A model generated the notes under the pieces. That model saw only the letters and a list, made by a program, of their open reading frames with translations. It did not search any database and had not been told where the DNA came from. Both the position numbers and the translations under genes were made by a program. Shown one piece after another: positions 51,898 through 61,900 of a stretch of DNA of 64,000 bases (positions are counted from its first letter, which is position 1; each line of letters begins with the position of its first letter). This DNA comes from Allohahella marinimesophila. Lineage in GTDB: Bacteria; Pseudomonadota; Gammaproteobacteria; Pseudomonadales; Oleiphilaceae. The stretch covers positions 186,001 through 250,000 of the forward strand of contig NZ_BAABBO010000012.1 of NCBI RefSeq assembly GCF_039538005.1, given 5' to 3'.

Positions 51898-52527
51898 ATG
51901 AATGACAAATTGATCAGTGAATACAACATCTTGGAATTTCGGTTTCCGGGCCGTAGGGCTGCACTGAAGAGAGAGATCTTGAAGCAAGCGCTCGATTGCT
52001 TTAATGAACTTGGAGTGGAGGCAACCACGATCGATACAATCAAGGCTCGTTGCGAAACGAGTGTTGGAGCGATTTATCATCACTTTGGGAACAAAGAAGG
52101 CATTTTGAGTGCGCTTTTTTTTGCTGCACAAGATGATCAGCGACAACACCTGGAGCAGGAGTTGGCCAAGACGGACAGTCTTCGCGACGCAGTCTATTCG
52201 ATCGTATCGAGCTATTTGGACTGGGTTGTAGCCCACCCGAGTTGGGCAAGATTCCTGTTTCAGGCACGCTCTTCAGTATCAAAGGGGCCATTTCATCAGG
52301 AACTGAAAGCTCGGAACGCCAAGAATTATCAGGAACTGAAAGAGAAGTTGCTCAGTTTTGAATACAAAGATACCAAGATTGTTCAGCCGTTCGAGATTCT
52401 ATCTTCTCTGATCGTAGGCCCATCGGAGAACTATTGCAGAGCGTGGCTGGCACATCGGGTCCAGACATCCCCTAGCGACTACCGGGACGAATTCGCGGAA
52501 TCTGCATGGCGCTCGCTGCAGAGGTGA
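51898..52527 (+). CDS. TetR/AcrR family transcriptional regulator
   Basis: Regulator (209 aa) with an N-terminal TetR helix-turn-helix after an approximately 20-residue leader: REILKQALDCFNELGVEATTIDTIKARCETSVGAIYHHFGNKEGILSALF. The C-terminal half is helical and variable, for ligand binding; ligand unknown, though an acyl-CoA would suit the divergent thioesterase. Only a weak ribosome-binding site is seen. Codon use is AT-richer than in the flanking genes. It probably represses itself and the thioesterase through the half-sites in between. Confidence 0.9.
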   Translation: MNDKLISEYNILEFRFPGRRAALKREILKQALDCFNELGVEATTIDTIKARCETSVGAIYHHFGNKEGILSALFFAAQDDQRQHLEQELAKTDSLRDAVYSIVSSYLDWVVAHPSWARFLFQARSSVSKGPFHQELKARNAKNYQELKEKLLSFEYKDTKIVQPFEILSSLIVGPSENYCRAWLAHRVQTSPSDYRDEFAESAWRSLQR

Positions 52528-52570
52528 TCCAATCGATCGCTTCAACCAAGCGGCGATCGCATAAAGTGGC

Positions 52571-52698
52571 GTGTGGTTCCAGGCGTCATGCCAATCACCA
52601 ACTATTCCAAACTCGCGCTTCAGCGACATGTGTGGTGCGGAGATTCCGTGCTGGATTCGCTCGAAGCTCGAGGGCTATAGCGACGATAGCGATAGCAA
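52571..52698 (+). pseudogene. Degenerate duplicate of an internal part of metF
   Basis: About 125 bp align with metF positions near 50904-51031, roughly nine in ten bases identical by eye, with a 2-bp deletion where the parent reads CGCCCGTTTCAG. The copy breaks the metF frame and has neither ends of the gene. It lies just after the TetR gene and in the same orientation as metF, so the thioesterase/TetR pair is bracketed by a direct repeat. It is a scar of duplication or recombination, not a gene. Confidence 0.85.
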
Positions 52699-52715
52699 GC
52701 TAGGATGAAGCGATA

Positions 52716-53363
52716 ATGTTTGATCATTTTGCATGGGCGACCATTATCCTTGCGCTCACCCTGCTGACCGTAAGCCCTGGGGTGGATACCCTGCTCGTGT
52801 TGCGAAACGCGAGCAAGGGTGGGCATATCGATGGCTGGCTCACCGCATTCGGCATCTGCATGGGCCTTTTCGTCCACGCATCAATTTCAGCCGCAGGCCT
52901 GTCGGCGATACTGCTCGGCTCGGCCACACTCTTCGCTGCACTGAAGCTGGCTGGTGCAAGCTACCTGATCTGGCTGGGTATCCAGAGTCTGCGAGCTGCA
53001 AGGCGCAGTGAGTTCGATGTTCCTGACGCGCCGAGGACATCTCGAAGCGTGCCTGCCTGGACATCGTTCAGGGAAGGACTGCTCTCGAACGTCCTTAATC
53101 CCAAGCCCATTATCTTTTACATGGCCTTCATGCCGCAGTTCATAGATCCCGAACACTCTGCCGCGCTGCAGTCGCTGTTTATCGCCGGTCTGCATTTCAC
53201 GATAGCCATGATCTTCCTCGGCACACTGGCCAGCGCTATCGAGTTCGCCAGAAGCTGGCTTCAACGGCCGCGAGTCCGCAGTACTATTGACGGCACCACA
53301 GGCGCTCTTCTGCTTGGCTTCGGTGCACATTTGCTGCTGACGTCCGCTGACACCGACCAGTGA
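52716..53363 (+). CDS. LysE/RhtB family amino-acid exporter
   Basis: Inner-membrane translocator (215 aa) with about six hydrophobic segments. The start ILALTLLTVSPGVDTLLVLRNASKGG is the LysE signature, followed by GASYLIWLGIQSLRAAR and SNVLNPKPIIFYMAFMPQFI. Members export basic or hydrophobic amino acids or homoserine/threonine. It overlaps the acpH-like gene by 4 bp (GTGA). Confidence 0.92.
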   Translation: MFDHFAWATIILALTLLTVSPGVDTLLVLRNASKGGHIDGWLTAFGICMGLFVHASISAAGLSAILLGSATLFAALKLAGASYLIWLGIQSLRAARRSEFDVPDAPRTSRSVPAWTSFREGLLSNVLNPKPIIFYMAFMPQFIDPEHSAALQSLFIAGLHFTIAMIFLGTLASAIEFARSWLQRPRVRSTIDGTTGALLLGFGAHLLLTSADTDQ

Positions 53364-53932
53364 ATCATCTTGCTCACCTGTTTCTCGCCCCTGATGAGCC
53401 TGCTATCAGGATAGGCAGCGTTTGTGGCGACTTTCTGAAGGGTATATCGATGCAGGACATGCCGCCTGCGATGCAGATCGGCATTCGCCATCATCTTGCA
53501 GTCGATGGCTACACCGATAGACATCCGGAGGTCCTGGCCAGCAAGCGCCTGTTTTCAAGCGAGAGGCGCCGTTTTGCCGGCGTCGCACTCGACGTGCTCT
53601 ACGATCATTACCTGTTGAAGAACTGGGAGCACTACAGCGCGCAGAGGTCGAATGGCTTCATCAGCCAGCGCTATCATGAGCTGGAGGCATTCGAACACCT
53701 GATGCCTCCAGCAATGCTCCCGGTAGCGAGGCAGATACGCCAGCACGACTGGTTCGGCCAGTACCGCGATCTCGACAATATTGGATACGCGCTCGACCGG
53801 ATCTCACGGCGAATCAGGTTCCCCAATCGTTTCGAGGGCATTATCACCGAAATCAAGCTGCATCATGTTGAGCTTGAACAACGGTTCCAACGGTTTTTCG
53901 AAGATCTGCAGCCAGCGGCCCGAGACTTCTGA
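53360..53932 (+). CDS. acpH: Acyl carrier protein phosphodiesterase (AcpH/DUF479)
   Basis: HD-like hydrolase (190 aa) that removes phosphopantetheine from acyl carrier protein. It begins MNHLAHLFLA (GTG start overlapping the upstream stop) and has IGSVCGDFLKG and the His/Asp-containing HHLAVDGYTDRHPEV and VALDVLYDHYLLKNW motifs expected for metal binding. It is translationally coupled to the LysE-type gene, without an obvious functional link. Confidence 0.9.
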   Translation: MNHLAHLFLAPDEPAIRIGSVCGDFLKGISMQDMPPAMQIGIRHHLAVDGYTDRHPEVLASKRLFSSERRRFAGVALDVLYDHYLLKNWEHYSAQRSNGFISQRYHELEAFEHLMPPAMLPVARQIRQHDWFGQYRDLDNIGYALDRISRRIRFPNRFEGIITEIKLHHVELEQRFQRFFEDLQPAARDF

Positions 53933-53959
53933 CACCTTCGTTTTTGCACCAGGGCGTCT

Positions 53960-56287
53960 TCAGGATTCCGTCGCATCAACCTGCTTCAGTGGCGACTTGC
54001 CAATGTAATCCTCAAAGGCAATCGGTGCAGACAGGCAGCCGTCCGGTATGGCGAAGCTCTCGACGTAGGCCAGCGCGTCCGGACGAATCTCGGCAAGTAG
54101 TCTGATGCGCACCTTCCGCAGCGCGCGGTGCTTCTCTGGCTGAAAGTAGCCGTTGTCGAGAAACCACGCCGAATCACTGTAGATGGCATCGATCGCAGAC
54201 AGCTGACGCATTTTCTCCAGCGCGTCCCTGGCGGGCCCTTCACTCATGGCGTCTACTATCGTGAAAAACTGCTCTGCAATGTGCCGCTCCATTTCAGCGG
54301 TTGCGTAGGACATCAGATGATCCTGAATCTGGTTGAACGCCAAGAAGGGATCAACATCGTTGTCGATCCTCTTGCGAATGCGTCTGGCAGCCGAGACCAG
54401 CAGGTTATGGGCTCGAAGGCTCAGTATGTCGCGATGAAAATCGGCATCGCGCAGATGATCGTCGTCTGTCTTGCGGGCGATGAGTGGATTGCCTTCGAGC
54501 AGCTCGGTTTTAGCCTTGCGGGTCAGCTCGCGTACGAAGGTCAGCACCAGGTCCTGCTCGAAGCCCTTGGCGTAGTTGGCCAGGTTGTTCTTTGCCAGCA
54601 GCTGCATGAGCACCGTATTGTCGCCCTCGAAGGTCGCGAACACATCGACATCGCGGCGTATGATCGAGATCTGGTTTTCACTGAGAAAACCTTGCCCACC
54701 GCAACACTCGCGCGCGGCCTGAGTGGCACTAATCGCATGCCAGGACGCCATCGCCTTGATGCCTGCTGCCAGTGTTTCGATATCGCGGCTGGTGTCAGGC
54801 GTCCGGTGCCTGAACTGCTGTATAAGATCCTCGACAGCGAAGTGCAGCGCAAAATTGTGTGCCAGCGCGGGGAACAGACGCAGCTGGTGCGTGGTGTAAT
54901 CAAGAATTGTCATATCGCCGTCGCCGCCGCCAAACTGCCGTCTGAGCGCTCCGTAACGAACGGCTATGGCAAGCGATTTTCGTGCAGCCACCACCGACGC
55001 CGCAGCTACACTGATGCGTCCACCGACCAGTGTTCCAAGCATGGTGAAAAAGCGCTTGTTTTCGCCAGGAATCGGACTGTCGTAAGCACCGTCAGTGCTC
55101 ACGCTGGCATAGCGGTCCAGCAGATTGTCGCGTGGAACTTTGACCTGATCGAAATAGAGCCGGCCGTTGTCGACGCCATTCAAACCCATCTTGTGGCCGC
55201 AATCTTCGACCCGCACGCCGTCGAGCAGTGCACCGTCATCATCGCGAATGTCCACGACGAATGCGTGGACGCCATACTGCTCTCCGCCGGTTTCAAGCTG
55301 TGCGAACACGGTCATGGTTCGACCATCACGGGCGGCGTTGCCGATCCACTCCTTGCGTGACGAAATCGTGGGACTGTTGAGAACGAAAGAACCGGATTCC
55401 GGGTCATAAGTCGCCGTTGTCTCCAGCTCGCGCACGTTTGAACCATGCCCAGACTCACTCATGGCAAAACCGCCCAATCGCTTCAAAGAAGCGATGTCAG
55501 CAAGATACTTCTTGTGGTGCCGCTCAGAACCGAGGAAGAGGATGCTGCCGCCGAACAGACCGAACTGCACACCAAATTTGACGACCAGGCTCAGGTCGAA
55601 CATGGCGAGTGCCGCAAACATATGGATGAATGCCGGCATGTCATCCTTGCCGCCAACGGACTCTGGCATCATGACGAGGCCCATCTTCTCGCTCGCCAGA
55701 TGCTTGAGCCAGTCCAACACAGCTTTGCGTTGGCTCTCAGAGCTTTCGCCAAATGAGTATGCGAATGATTCCGCACCAAGAATCCTTCGTACCGCGGCCC
55801 ATTCGGAGGCGTAGTCGCCTTCGAGCACTGCCTGCAGATCCTCTGCCTGGAAGCTCGGCGAGGGCTCGGCGAAGTCCTGCTGCACGGGCTCCTCCACGTG
55901 GGAGAAGATTTCAGCGTACACGCCGGCACCACTTATATAGTGTTCTTGCTCATAAGCGGCGACTGCAGCGGTGAGTTTCTCGCCGCAATCAGCCTTCATG
56001 GCGGCACACATGGCGACCAGGGTTGGCTTGTGCTGCTTCATTTGCTCACGAATGTGCCGGCGTAAGGCGCTCAGCTCAGTGGCAGTTGGCGGTTTGTCAG
56101 GCTTCAGCCAGGTGTCCAGTGTCGCCCTGGATTCATCATCCATCTCTGGTAGGGCACTCGACAGCTCAGAAATGCGCTCGCATTCCGGTTCATTGAGCTC
56201 GACATCAGCCCAGGCGATATAAAGAACCGGGAGCAGCGGCTGTAATTGCTCATTATCAAGTAGCGAGCTCAGGCGGTTATCAGTCAT
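53960..56287 (-). CDS. Acyl-CoA oxidase/dehydrogenase with TerB-like N-terminal domain
   Basis: Flavoenzyme (775 aa from ATG 56287, preceded by GAGGA). Residues about 1-130 look like a TerB/tellurite-resistance helical domain (LLPVLYIAWADVELNEPECERI). The rest is an acyl-CoA dehydrogenase fold with features of acyl-CoA oxidases: GFAMSESGHGSNVRELETTA, MGLNGVDNGRLYFDQVKVPRDN, GGRISVAAASV, CCGGQGFLSENQI and the catalytic-base region VFATFEGDNTVLMQLLAKN. An oxidase would pass electrons to oxygen and form hydrogen peroxide. It stands alone on the minus strand, apart from the other beta-oxidation genes. Confidence 0.88.
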   Translation of the reverse strand: MTDNRLSSLLDNEQLQPLLPVLYIAWADVELNEPECERISELSSALPEMDDESRATLDTWLKPDKPPTATELSALRRHIREQMKQHKPTLVAMCAAMKADCGEKLTAAVAAYEQEHYISGAGVYAEIFSHVEEPVQQDFAEPSPSFQAEDLQAVLEGDYASEWAAVRRILGAESFAYSFGESSESQRKAVLDWLKHLASEKMGLVMMPESVGGKDDMPAFIHMFAALAMFDLSLVVKFGVQFGLFGGSILFLGSERHHKKYLADIASLKRLGGFAMSESGHGSNVRELETTATYDPESGSFVLNSPTISSRKEWIGNAARDGRTMTVFAQLETGGEQYGVHAFVVDIRDDDGALLDGVRVEDCGHKMGLNGVDNGRLYFDQVKVPRDNLLDRYASVSTDGAYDSPIPGENKRFFTMLGTLVGGRISVAAASVVAARKSLAIAVRYGALRRQFGGGDGDMTILDYTTHQLRLFPALAHNFALHFAVEDLIQQFRHRTPDTSRDIETLAAGIKAMASWHAISATQAARECCGGQGFLSENQISIIRRDVDVFATFEGDNTVLMQLLAKNNLANYAKGFEQDLVLTFVRELTRKAKTELLEGNPLIARKTDDDHLRDADFHRDILSLRAHNLLVSAARRIRKRIDNDVDPFLAFNQIQDHLMSYATAEMERHIAEQFFTIVDAMSEGPARDALEKMRQLSAIDAIYSDSAWFLDNGYFQPEKHRALRKVRIRLLAEIRPDALAYVESFAIPDGCLSAPIAFEDYIGKSPLKQVDATES

Positions 56288-56522
56288 CGTCGTCCTCTTG
56301 TTCATGAAGGCAGCCGGTTTTCCCAAACGCAGCTGGCCGGCAAGTCAGTAGCCGGCAAAAGAATGATCGTCACATGGGTTACGACAGAGCGCCTCTGAAG
56401 AGCTCATGAAGACAGCAGCGCCGAGTGACCAGGTTGGCTGGCAGGCTAGTATGGATATGGTCTGTGAGACCATGCTGGCTGCGCAAACGTATCCGTCTCC
56501 TCGACATCTTTACTGGATATTC

Positions 56523-57422
56523 ATGAGACTACCTTACATCGGCAGCAGCGCAGCCATCGTGCTGTTCCACTGCCTGGCTTATCTAGCAAGCAGTGCGGCA
56601 AGCAGTTTGGCAAGCGCTGCCGACGTGCCTGCTGCAATAGAGACTGGATTGACCACAACCGAACGTAAACCCCTCTGGGAGCTTGGTCTTGGAGCGGCAG
56701 CCCTGCACCAGACTTATTACACAGGCACCAGACAGACTCGAACCCTCGGCGTGCCGGTCCCCCTGATAATCTATCGCGGGGAGATCTTCAGATCCGACAA
56801 CGAGGGCATTCGGGCCGAGCTGATCGATGATGAGCGCTTTGAGCTGGACCTGAGCTTTGGCCTCAATCTGGGGATCGACAGCGAAGATGTCGATCTTCGC
56901 AAGGGTATGGACGACACCGACACGCTGTTCGAGATCGGTCCATCACTCAAGATTACGCTGGCAAAAACTGAGCTGAGCGAATGGCGCCTGAATTTGCCGC
57001 TACGGGTCAATCTTGGCTTCAGCAGCGACGGCATCGATGAATCAGGCTTCACTTTCGCACCTGATATCCGTTATTCGAGGAGATTATTCGAATGGTCGGA
57101 TCAGACCTGGATCGGCACCGCGTCAGCTGGCGTGCAGTTTGGCACACGCGAGTTCCAGAACAACTACTATGGCGTTGAGCCTGAATTTGCAAGCGATGAG
57201 CGACCCGCCTATGAGGCCGAGAGCGGATTTTCAGGTTCTCGGCTGACGCTAACGCTGCGTTCCAAGACTGATCAGCGGCTTATCGGAATTTTCGGCCGCG
57301 TTGAGAATATCAGTGGTGCAAGCTTCGAAGACTCTCCGCTGGTCGAAACCAGGACCGGCTTCACTGTTGGGCTCGCCTTTAGCTGGTTCTTTCTGAGGTC
57401 ATCGGCTCTCGAACCAGGCTGA
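56523..57422 (+). CDS. MipA/OmpV family outer-membrane protein
   Basis: Outer-membrane beta-barrel protein (299 aa from ATG 56523), a family tied to peptidoglycan machinery scaffolding (MipA) or porin-like functions. A signal peptide ends near ASAADV. The early mature region WELGLGAAALHQTYYTGTRQT, the VPLIIYRGEIFRSDNEG stretch and the terminal TGFTVGLAFSWFF strand fit the family. The longer frame from 56406 adds 39 residues that look unlike a signal peptide. A PBP7-type endopeptidase and a PBP are encoded close by, a suggestive context. Confidence 0.85.
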   Translation: MRLPYIGSSAAIVLFHCLAYLASSAASSLASAADVPAAIETGLTTTERKPLWELGLGAAALHQTYYTGTRQTRTLGVPVPLIIYRGEIFRSDNEGIRAELIDDERFELDLSFGLNLGIDSEDVDLRKGMDDTDTLFEIGPSLKITLAKTELSEWRLNLPLRVNLGFSSDGIDESGFTFAPDIRYSRRLFEWSDQTWIGTASAGVQFGTREFQNNYYGVEPEFASDERPAYEAESGFSGSRLTLTLRSKTDQRLIGIFGRVENISGASFEDSPLVETRTGFTVGLAFSWFFLRSSALEPG

Positions 57423-57487
57423 CAGCTCGTGCTGGCCCTGTCATTATCTACTCAAGCTCAGACATGAGCTAAAACGGAGAGACTCAA

Positions 57488-57877
57488 ATGAAAAGGTTAT
57501 TGAAAATTCCAGTGCTCGTCGCCGCGCTCTGCATAGGCATGATGGCTCACGCCGATTTCGCCCTGCCGTACGGACTTGCCAGTCCGCCGGACTCGACCCT
57601 GGTGATCGGGGATGTGTTTGACTCGGCCGGTGGAGATAGAGAGGAGTCGATAGCCAGATTCAGTACCAGCGCCTCACGGCAGGACAGTATCGAATTCTAC
57701 ACACTGGCGCTTGAAAAGGTTGGCTTCGAGATCTATTCCTCATCTGACACTGAAAAACGCGCGATGATCGCAGGCAAGCGAGCCGACGATCGGGTGACGG
57801 TGTACTTCAAAGACGAGAGTGACTGGGCTGAAGCGGGCGAGAGCGAGATCTCCGTTCATGCCGTGTATAACAAGTAG
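57488..57877 (+). CDS. Small secreted protein of unknown function
   Basis: 129-aa product with an excellent signal peptide (KRLLKIPVLVAALCIGMMAHA). The mature domain has an alpha/beta character with DSIEFYTLALEKVGFEIYSS and DRVTVYFKDESDW, resembling a small ferredoxin-like fold; no family is recognised. CGGAGAG just before the ATG is a good ribosome-binding site. It follows the MipA gene by 65 bp, maybe in one operon, and is convergent with the PBP7 gene. Confidence 0.75.
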   Translation: MKRLLKIPVLVAALCIGMMAHADFALPYGLASPPDSTLVIGDVFDSAGGDREESIARFSTSASRQDSIEFYTLALEKVGFEIYSSSDTEKRAMIAGKRADDRVTVYFKDESDWAEAGESEISVHAVYNK

Positions 57878-57898
57878 CGCGTCGCACACAGCCAGGGC

Positions 57899-58819
57899 CT
57901 ATGGGTGGGACAACACTTCCTTGCTTGCCATGATAAGTGACTGGCGGCGTTGAGCATATGCCAGGGCAGTGGGATGCACAGCGCCGCCGGTGCCGGTTTC
58001 CAGCCAGCGGCGCACGCGATCGGCATCGCCGATATGCGAACGTTTGCCGAATGAATCCAACAGCACGATAGCCAATCGGCGTTCCTGGATTTCTGCCTGT
58101 AATAACAGGCAACGGCCCGCCACTTTGGTGAAGCCAGTCTTGCTCGCCTGGATCTGCCAATGCGCCGCGCGAACGAGAGGGTTGGTGTTATAGAAGGCGC
58201 GCACATGCCTCGGAGCGCGGAAATGGACATCTTTTTTTGGCGTGACACTGAGGGCCGTGATAACAGGATTGTTTGCGGATGCCTGGATCAGCAATGCCAG
58301 ATCACGTGGCGTGGACACATTCCCGGCAGATAAACCCGTGGGCTCAACGAAGTGGCTATTACTCATGCCCAGCGTCGCGGCTTTAACGTTCATGGCGGTA
58401 ATAAAGGCGTCGTAACCACCGCTGTAGTGGTGCGCCAAAGTGGCGGCCGCGCGATTTTCCGATGCCATGAGCGCCAATAGCAGCATGTCGCGGCGCTGTA
58501 GCTGACTACCAAGCCGCACATGGGAAAACACGTTATTCATTTCTGCAGTTTTCGCCACATCCACCGTAATCCACTCATCCAGTGGAGCGCTCTCCACATC
58601 GTCCAGTACAACCAGCGCAGTCATCATTTTAGTGACCGAGGCAATGGGTACAATCGCATCAGGATTGCGTGAATACAGAATCTCATTGGTGTTCAAGTCC
58701 ATGATCAACGCGTTCACCGAAGCCAACTGCAATTTCGCAGGATCTGGCGTAACAGTTTGTGCGCAAACCAAAGCGGTTGAAAACAGCGACAAGACGATCA
58801 GAACGAAAACAGTCCGCAC
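57899..58819 (-). CDS. pbpG: D-alanyl-D-alanine endopeptidase (PBP7-type)
   Basis: Periplasmic low-molecular-mass penicillin-binding protein (306 aa) that cuts D-Ala-mesoDAP cross-links. A signal peptide ends near ALVCAQ. All three active-site motifs are present: SxxK in PIASVTKMMTAL, SxN in LMASENRAAATLA, and KTG in QASKTGFTKVAGRC. The family-typical end is the stretch with RLAIVLLDSFGKRSHIGDADRVRRWLE. It is divergent from the large PBP gene across a 100-bp interval. Confidence 0.94.
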   Translation of the reverse strand: MRTVFVLIVLSLFSTALVCAQTVTPDPAKLQLASVNALIMDLNTNEILYSRNPDAIVPIASVTKMMTALVVLDDVESAPLDEWITVDVAKTAEMNNVFSHVRLGSQLQRRDMLLLALMASENRAAATLAHHYSGGYDAFITAMNVKAATLGMSNSHFVEPTGLSAGNVSTPRDLALLIQASANNPVITALSVTPKKDVHFRAPRHVRAFYNTNPLVRAAHWQIQASKTGFTKVAGRCLLLQAEIQERRLAIVLLDSFGKRSHIGDADRVRRWLETGTGGAVHPTALAYAQRRQSLIMASKEVLSHP

Positions 58820-58919
58820 AAAAATATCTCGTAATATAAGGGATAAGGCCCAGCACTTGGACTACTTTTGGTGTAACCCTTCAAGTCTAGTGCGCTTTAT
58901 AGAGTAATGCTGAAAAAAT

Positions 58920-61900
58920 ATGGGACCTGCTCCGCAAGATCCACAAGCGCAAGCGATGACTGATGCGCCCCTTTCCGAATATGACCCGGCTCCGGTCAGT
59001 CAACCTCCGCCAAAGCCAGTCCGACGCAGGTTTTGGCGCAGGTTGCTGCTGTTCGCTGCGCTATTGTGCATAGGGATTGTCGGGCTCGCCTGGTTTGAGG
59101 CGCGCACATCCTGGCTGCAAGCGCGCTTACTGCCGGACTACGCCCGTTCGCTGTCGTTTGATCTCGAGGAGGGGCCGAGCGACCGTATTCGTTTCCCGGT
59201 ACAGGGTCCTTTCGACCAGCGTTTGGGCTATGTAAATTTGCCCGCGATGCTCGACCGCTTGCAAACCAATGGTTTCTACATTGATCGCCAGGTACGTTTC
59301 TCGTCGCCACTCATGACCTTCGTAGACGCCGGTTTTTACCCGCCCTACCCTGAAAAAAATCAAGCGGGCTTGTCGGTACGCGATGTCGATCAACAGCTCA
59401 TGTTTGACTTTGGTTATCCCCGTCGTGTGTTTGAGGGCTTCGAAGATATTCCACCGTTGATGGTCGAATCCCTCCTGTTTATCGAGGATCGCCGCCTGCT
59501 CTCCGACGATCGCCCGCAGATGAACCCGACGGTGAACTGGGGTCGGTTCCTCAAGGCAGCTGTCTTCAAAGCTGGCGAGGCCATGAATCTGAACACACCG
59601 TCGATGGGCGGCAGTACGCTAGCCACGCAGATTGAAAAATTTCGCCATTCAGATGACGGCGTGACTGGTTCGATCACGGAGAAGCTGCGGCAGATGGTGT
59701 CGTCGAGTGTGCGGGTGTACCGGCACGGAGAGGACACCATGCCAGCGCGTCGGCAACTGGTGCTGGATTACCTGAACACGGTACCGCTTGCGGCGGCACC
59801 GGGTTATGGGGAGGTCAATGGCATCGGCGACGGGCTTCGTGTCTGGTTCGCAGCGGACCCCGCGGAGGTGAATCGCTTGCTGGCACTCAAGTCTCCGGAG
59901 GAAGACGAATTACGGCTGCAGGGCCTTGCATTGCGCCAAGTGCTGGCGCTGATGATTGCCCACCGGCGGCCGTCTTATTATTTGCTGCAAAACCGGACCG
60001 AGCTGGGAGAGATGGCGGACGCTCATTTGCGCCTGCTACGAAGGCGTGACCGTATTAGTCCGGCGCTCGCCGAGGCCGGACTGGAGCAGGCCCTTGAATT
60101 TCGTAACTTCCGCGAGCAGCCAGCAGTGATACCGGGGGACACCAACAAAGGCGTCAATATGGTGCGCAACCGCTTGAGCAAACTGCTGGATGTCTCTCTC
60201 TATCAGCTCGACCGGATGGACTTGAAGGTGACCACCACGCTTGATCGTAGCCTGCAAGAGCAGATCACCGCACATCTGCGCAGTTTGCGTGATCCCGCTG
60301 TGGCTGAAGCTAACGGTCTGGTTGGGGAATCTTTACTTCGCCCCGGGCAGGCGGCAAGCCTTCGTTACAGTTTCACGCTGTTTGAACGCAGTGATCTGGG
60401 CAACCAGGTACGGGTGCAAACGGATAACACCGATATTCCCTTCGACATCAATGAAGGCAGCAAGCTGGAGTTGGGCTCTACTGCCAAGCTGCGAGTGCTG
60501 GCATCCTATCTGGAGATCATTGCCGAGCTTTACGAGCGTTACGCCCCGCTGCCACGCGCAGCGCAGCCGGCTGATACCGACCCGCTCACCCGCTGGGTGG
60601 TGGGGCAATTGATTGTTCAACCCGAGATGACCCTGGAGCAGATGTTGGCAGCGGCGATGGACCGACGCTATTCCGCCAGCGCCGCTGAGTCATTTTTTAC
60701 TGGCGGTGGCAAACATACGTTCAGCAATTTCCGGCGCGAGGACAACAGTCGCAATCCCACAGTACGCGAAGCACTCAACGAATCCATCAACTTGCCCTTC
60801 GTGCGGATGTTGCGGGATGTCATCAGTCATCTCACCCAGCAGCAGTGGCAAGACCTGCGCACACTGATGGGTAATGACAATGACCCTCGTCGTGCCCAAG
60901 TGCTGGCTCGCTTTGCGGATCGGGAAGGGACCCAGTTCCTGTCTCGTTTCTGGGGCAAGTACGTGAACAAAGGGGACGACGAGCGCGTAAGTGCTTTTCT
61001 CTCCGGGCTACAGCTCACACCAGTGCGGGCAGCGGTGATTTACCGTTACCTGAATCCGTCGGCGGATCTGGACAGTTTCAACCAGTTCATGGCGGAGAAG
61101 CTGGTTCAGGTACCAGAGGCCACTGCCTTGGCGCGTCTGTATGGGCGCTACGATCCCCAGCTCTTTAATTTGCAGGATCTGGGCTACCTTGCCAACGTGC
61201 ATCCGCTGGAATTATGGCTGGTGGGTTATCTGCTGCAAAACGATAAGGCCACCTTTTCCGAAGTACTGACAGCCAGCGCCAATCAGCGTCAAGAGGTCTA
61301 CCGCTGGCTCAGCCGCACCCGCGCCAGCAATGCACGCGACAGCCGCATACGCACGATGCTGGACGTCGAGGCCTTTGCCGAACTGCACCGGCGCTGGCGG
61401 CGCCTGGGGTTTCCCTTTGACTATCTGGTGCCATCACTGGCCACTGCTCTCGGCAGTTCAGGTGATCGACCCGCAGCCTTGGCGGAGCTGATGAGCACCA
61501 TAATGAACGACGGCGCGCGTATCTCGCCCCGTCGTATCAATCGGCTAGTGTTTGCGGCAGATACCCCCTATGAAACCCATCTCAGCCCGGCGCTGGCCAT
61601 GGCCGATCAGGTGATGCATCCAGACGTAGCCCGTGTGATGAAGCTCGCCCTCGCCGATGTGGTCAATAAAGGCACTGGGCGACGCCTGCTGGGCACCTTC
61701 AAACGCGCCGACGGTAGCGACCTGAACATGGGCGGCAAAACAGGTACGGGCGACAACCGCCTGGTATCCACCGCCGGCGGCCAGCGCATCACCGGTCGCG
61801 CCCTCAGCCGCACCGCTACGCTGGTGTTCTACCTAGGCGACAATCACTTCGGCACGCTCACCGCGTTCGTTGTCGGTGATGAGGCTGGGCAATACCGATT

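Noticed and set aside
54128..55360. 410-aa plus-strand open frame opposite the acyl-CoA oxidase gene
   Set aside because: It lies wholly within the well-supported minus-strand gene, has no family motif or ribosome-binding site, and its composition is that of an antisense shadow in GC-rich DNA.
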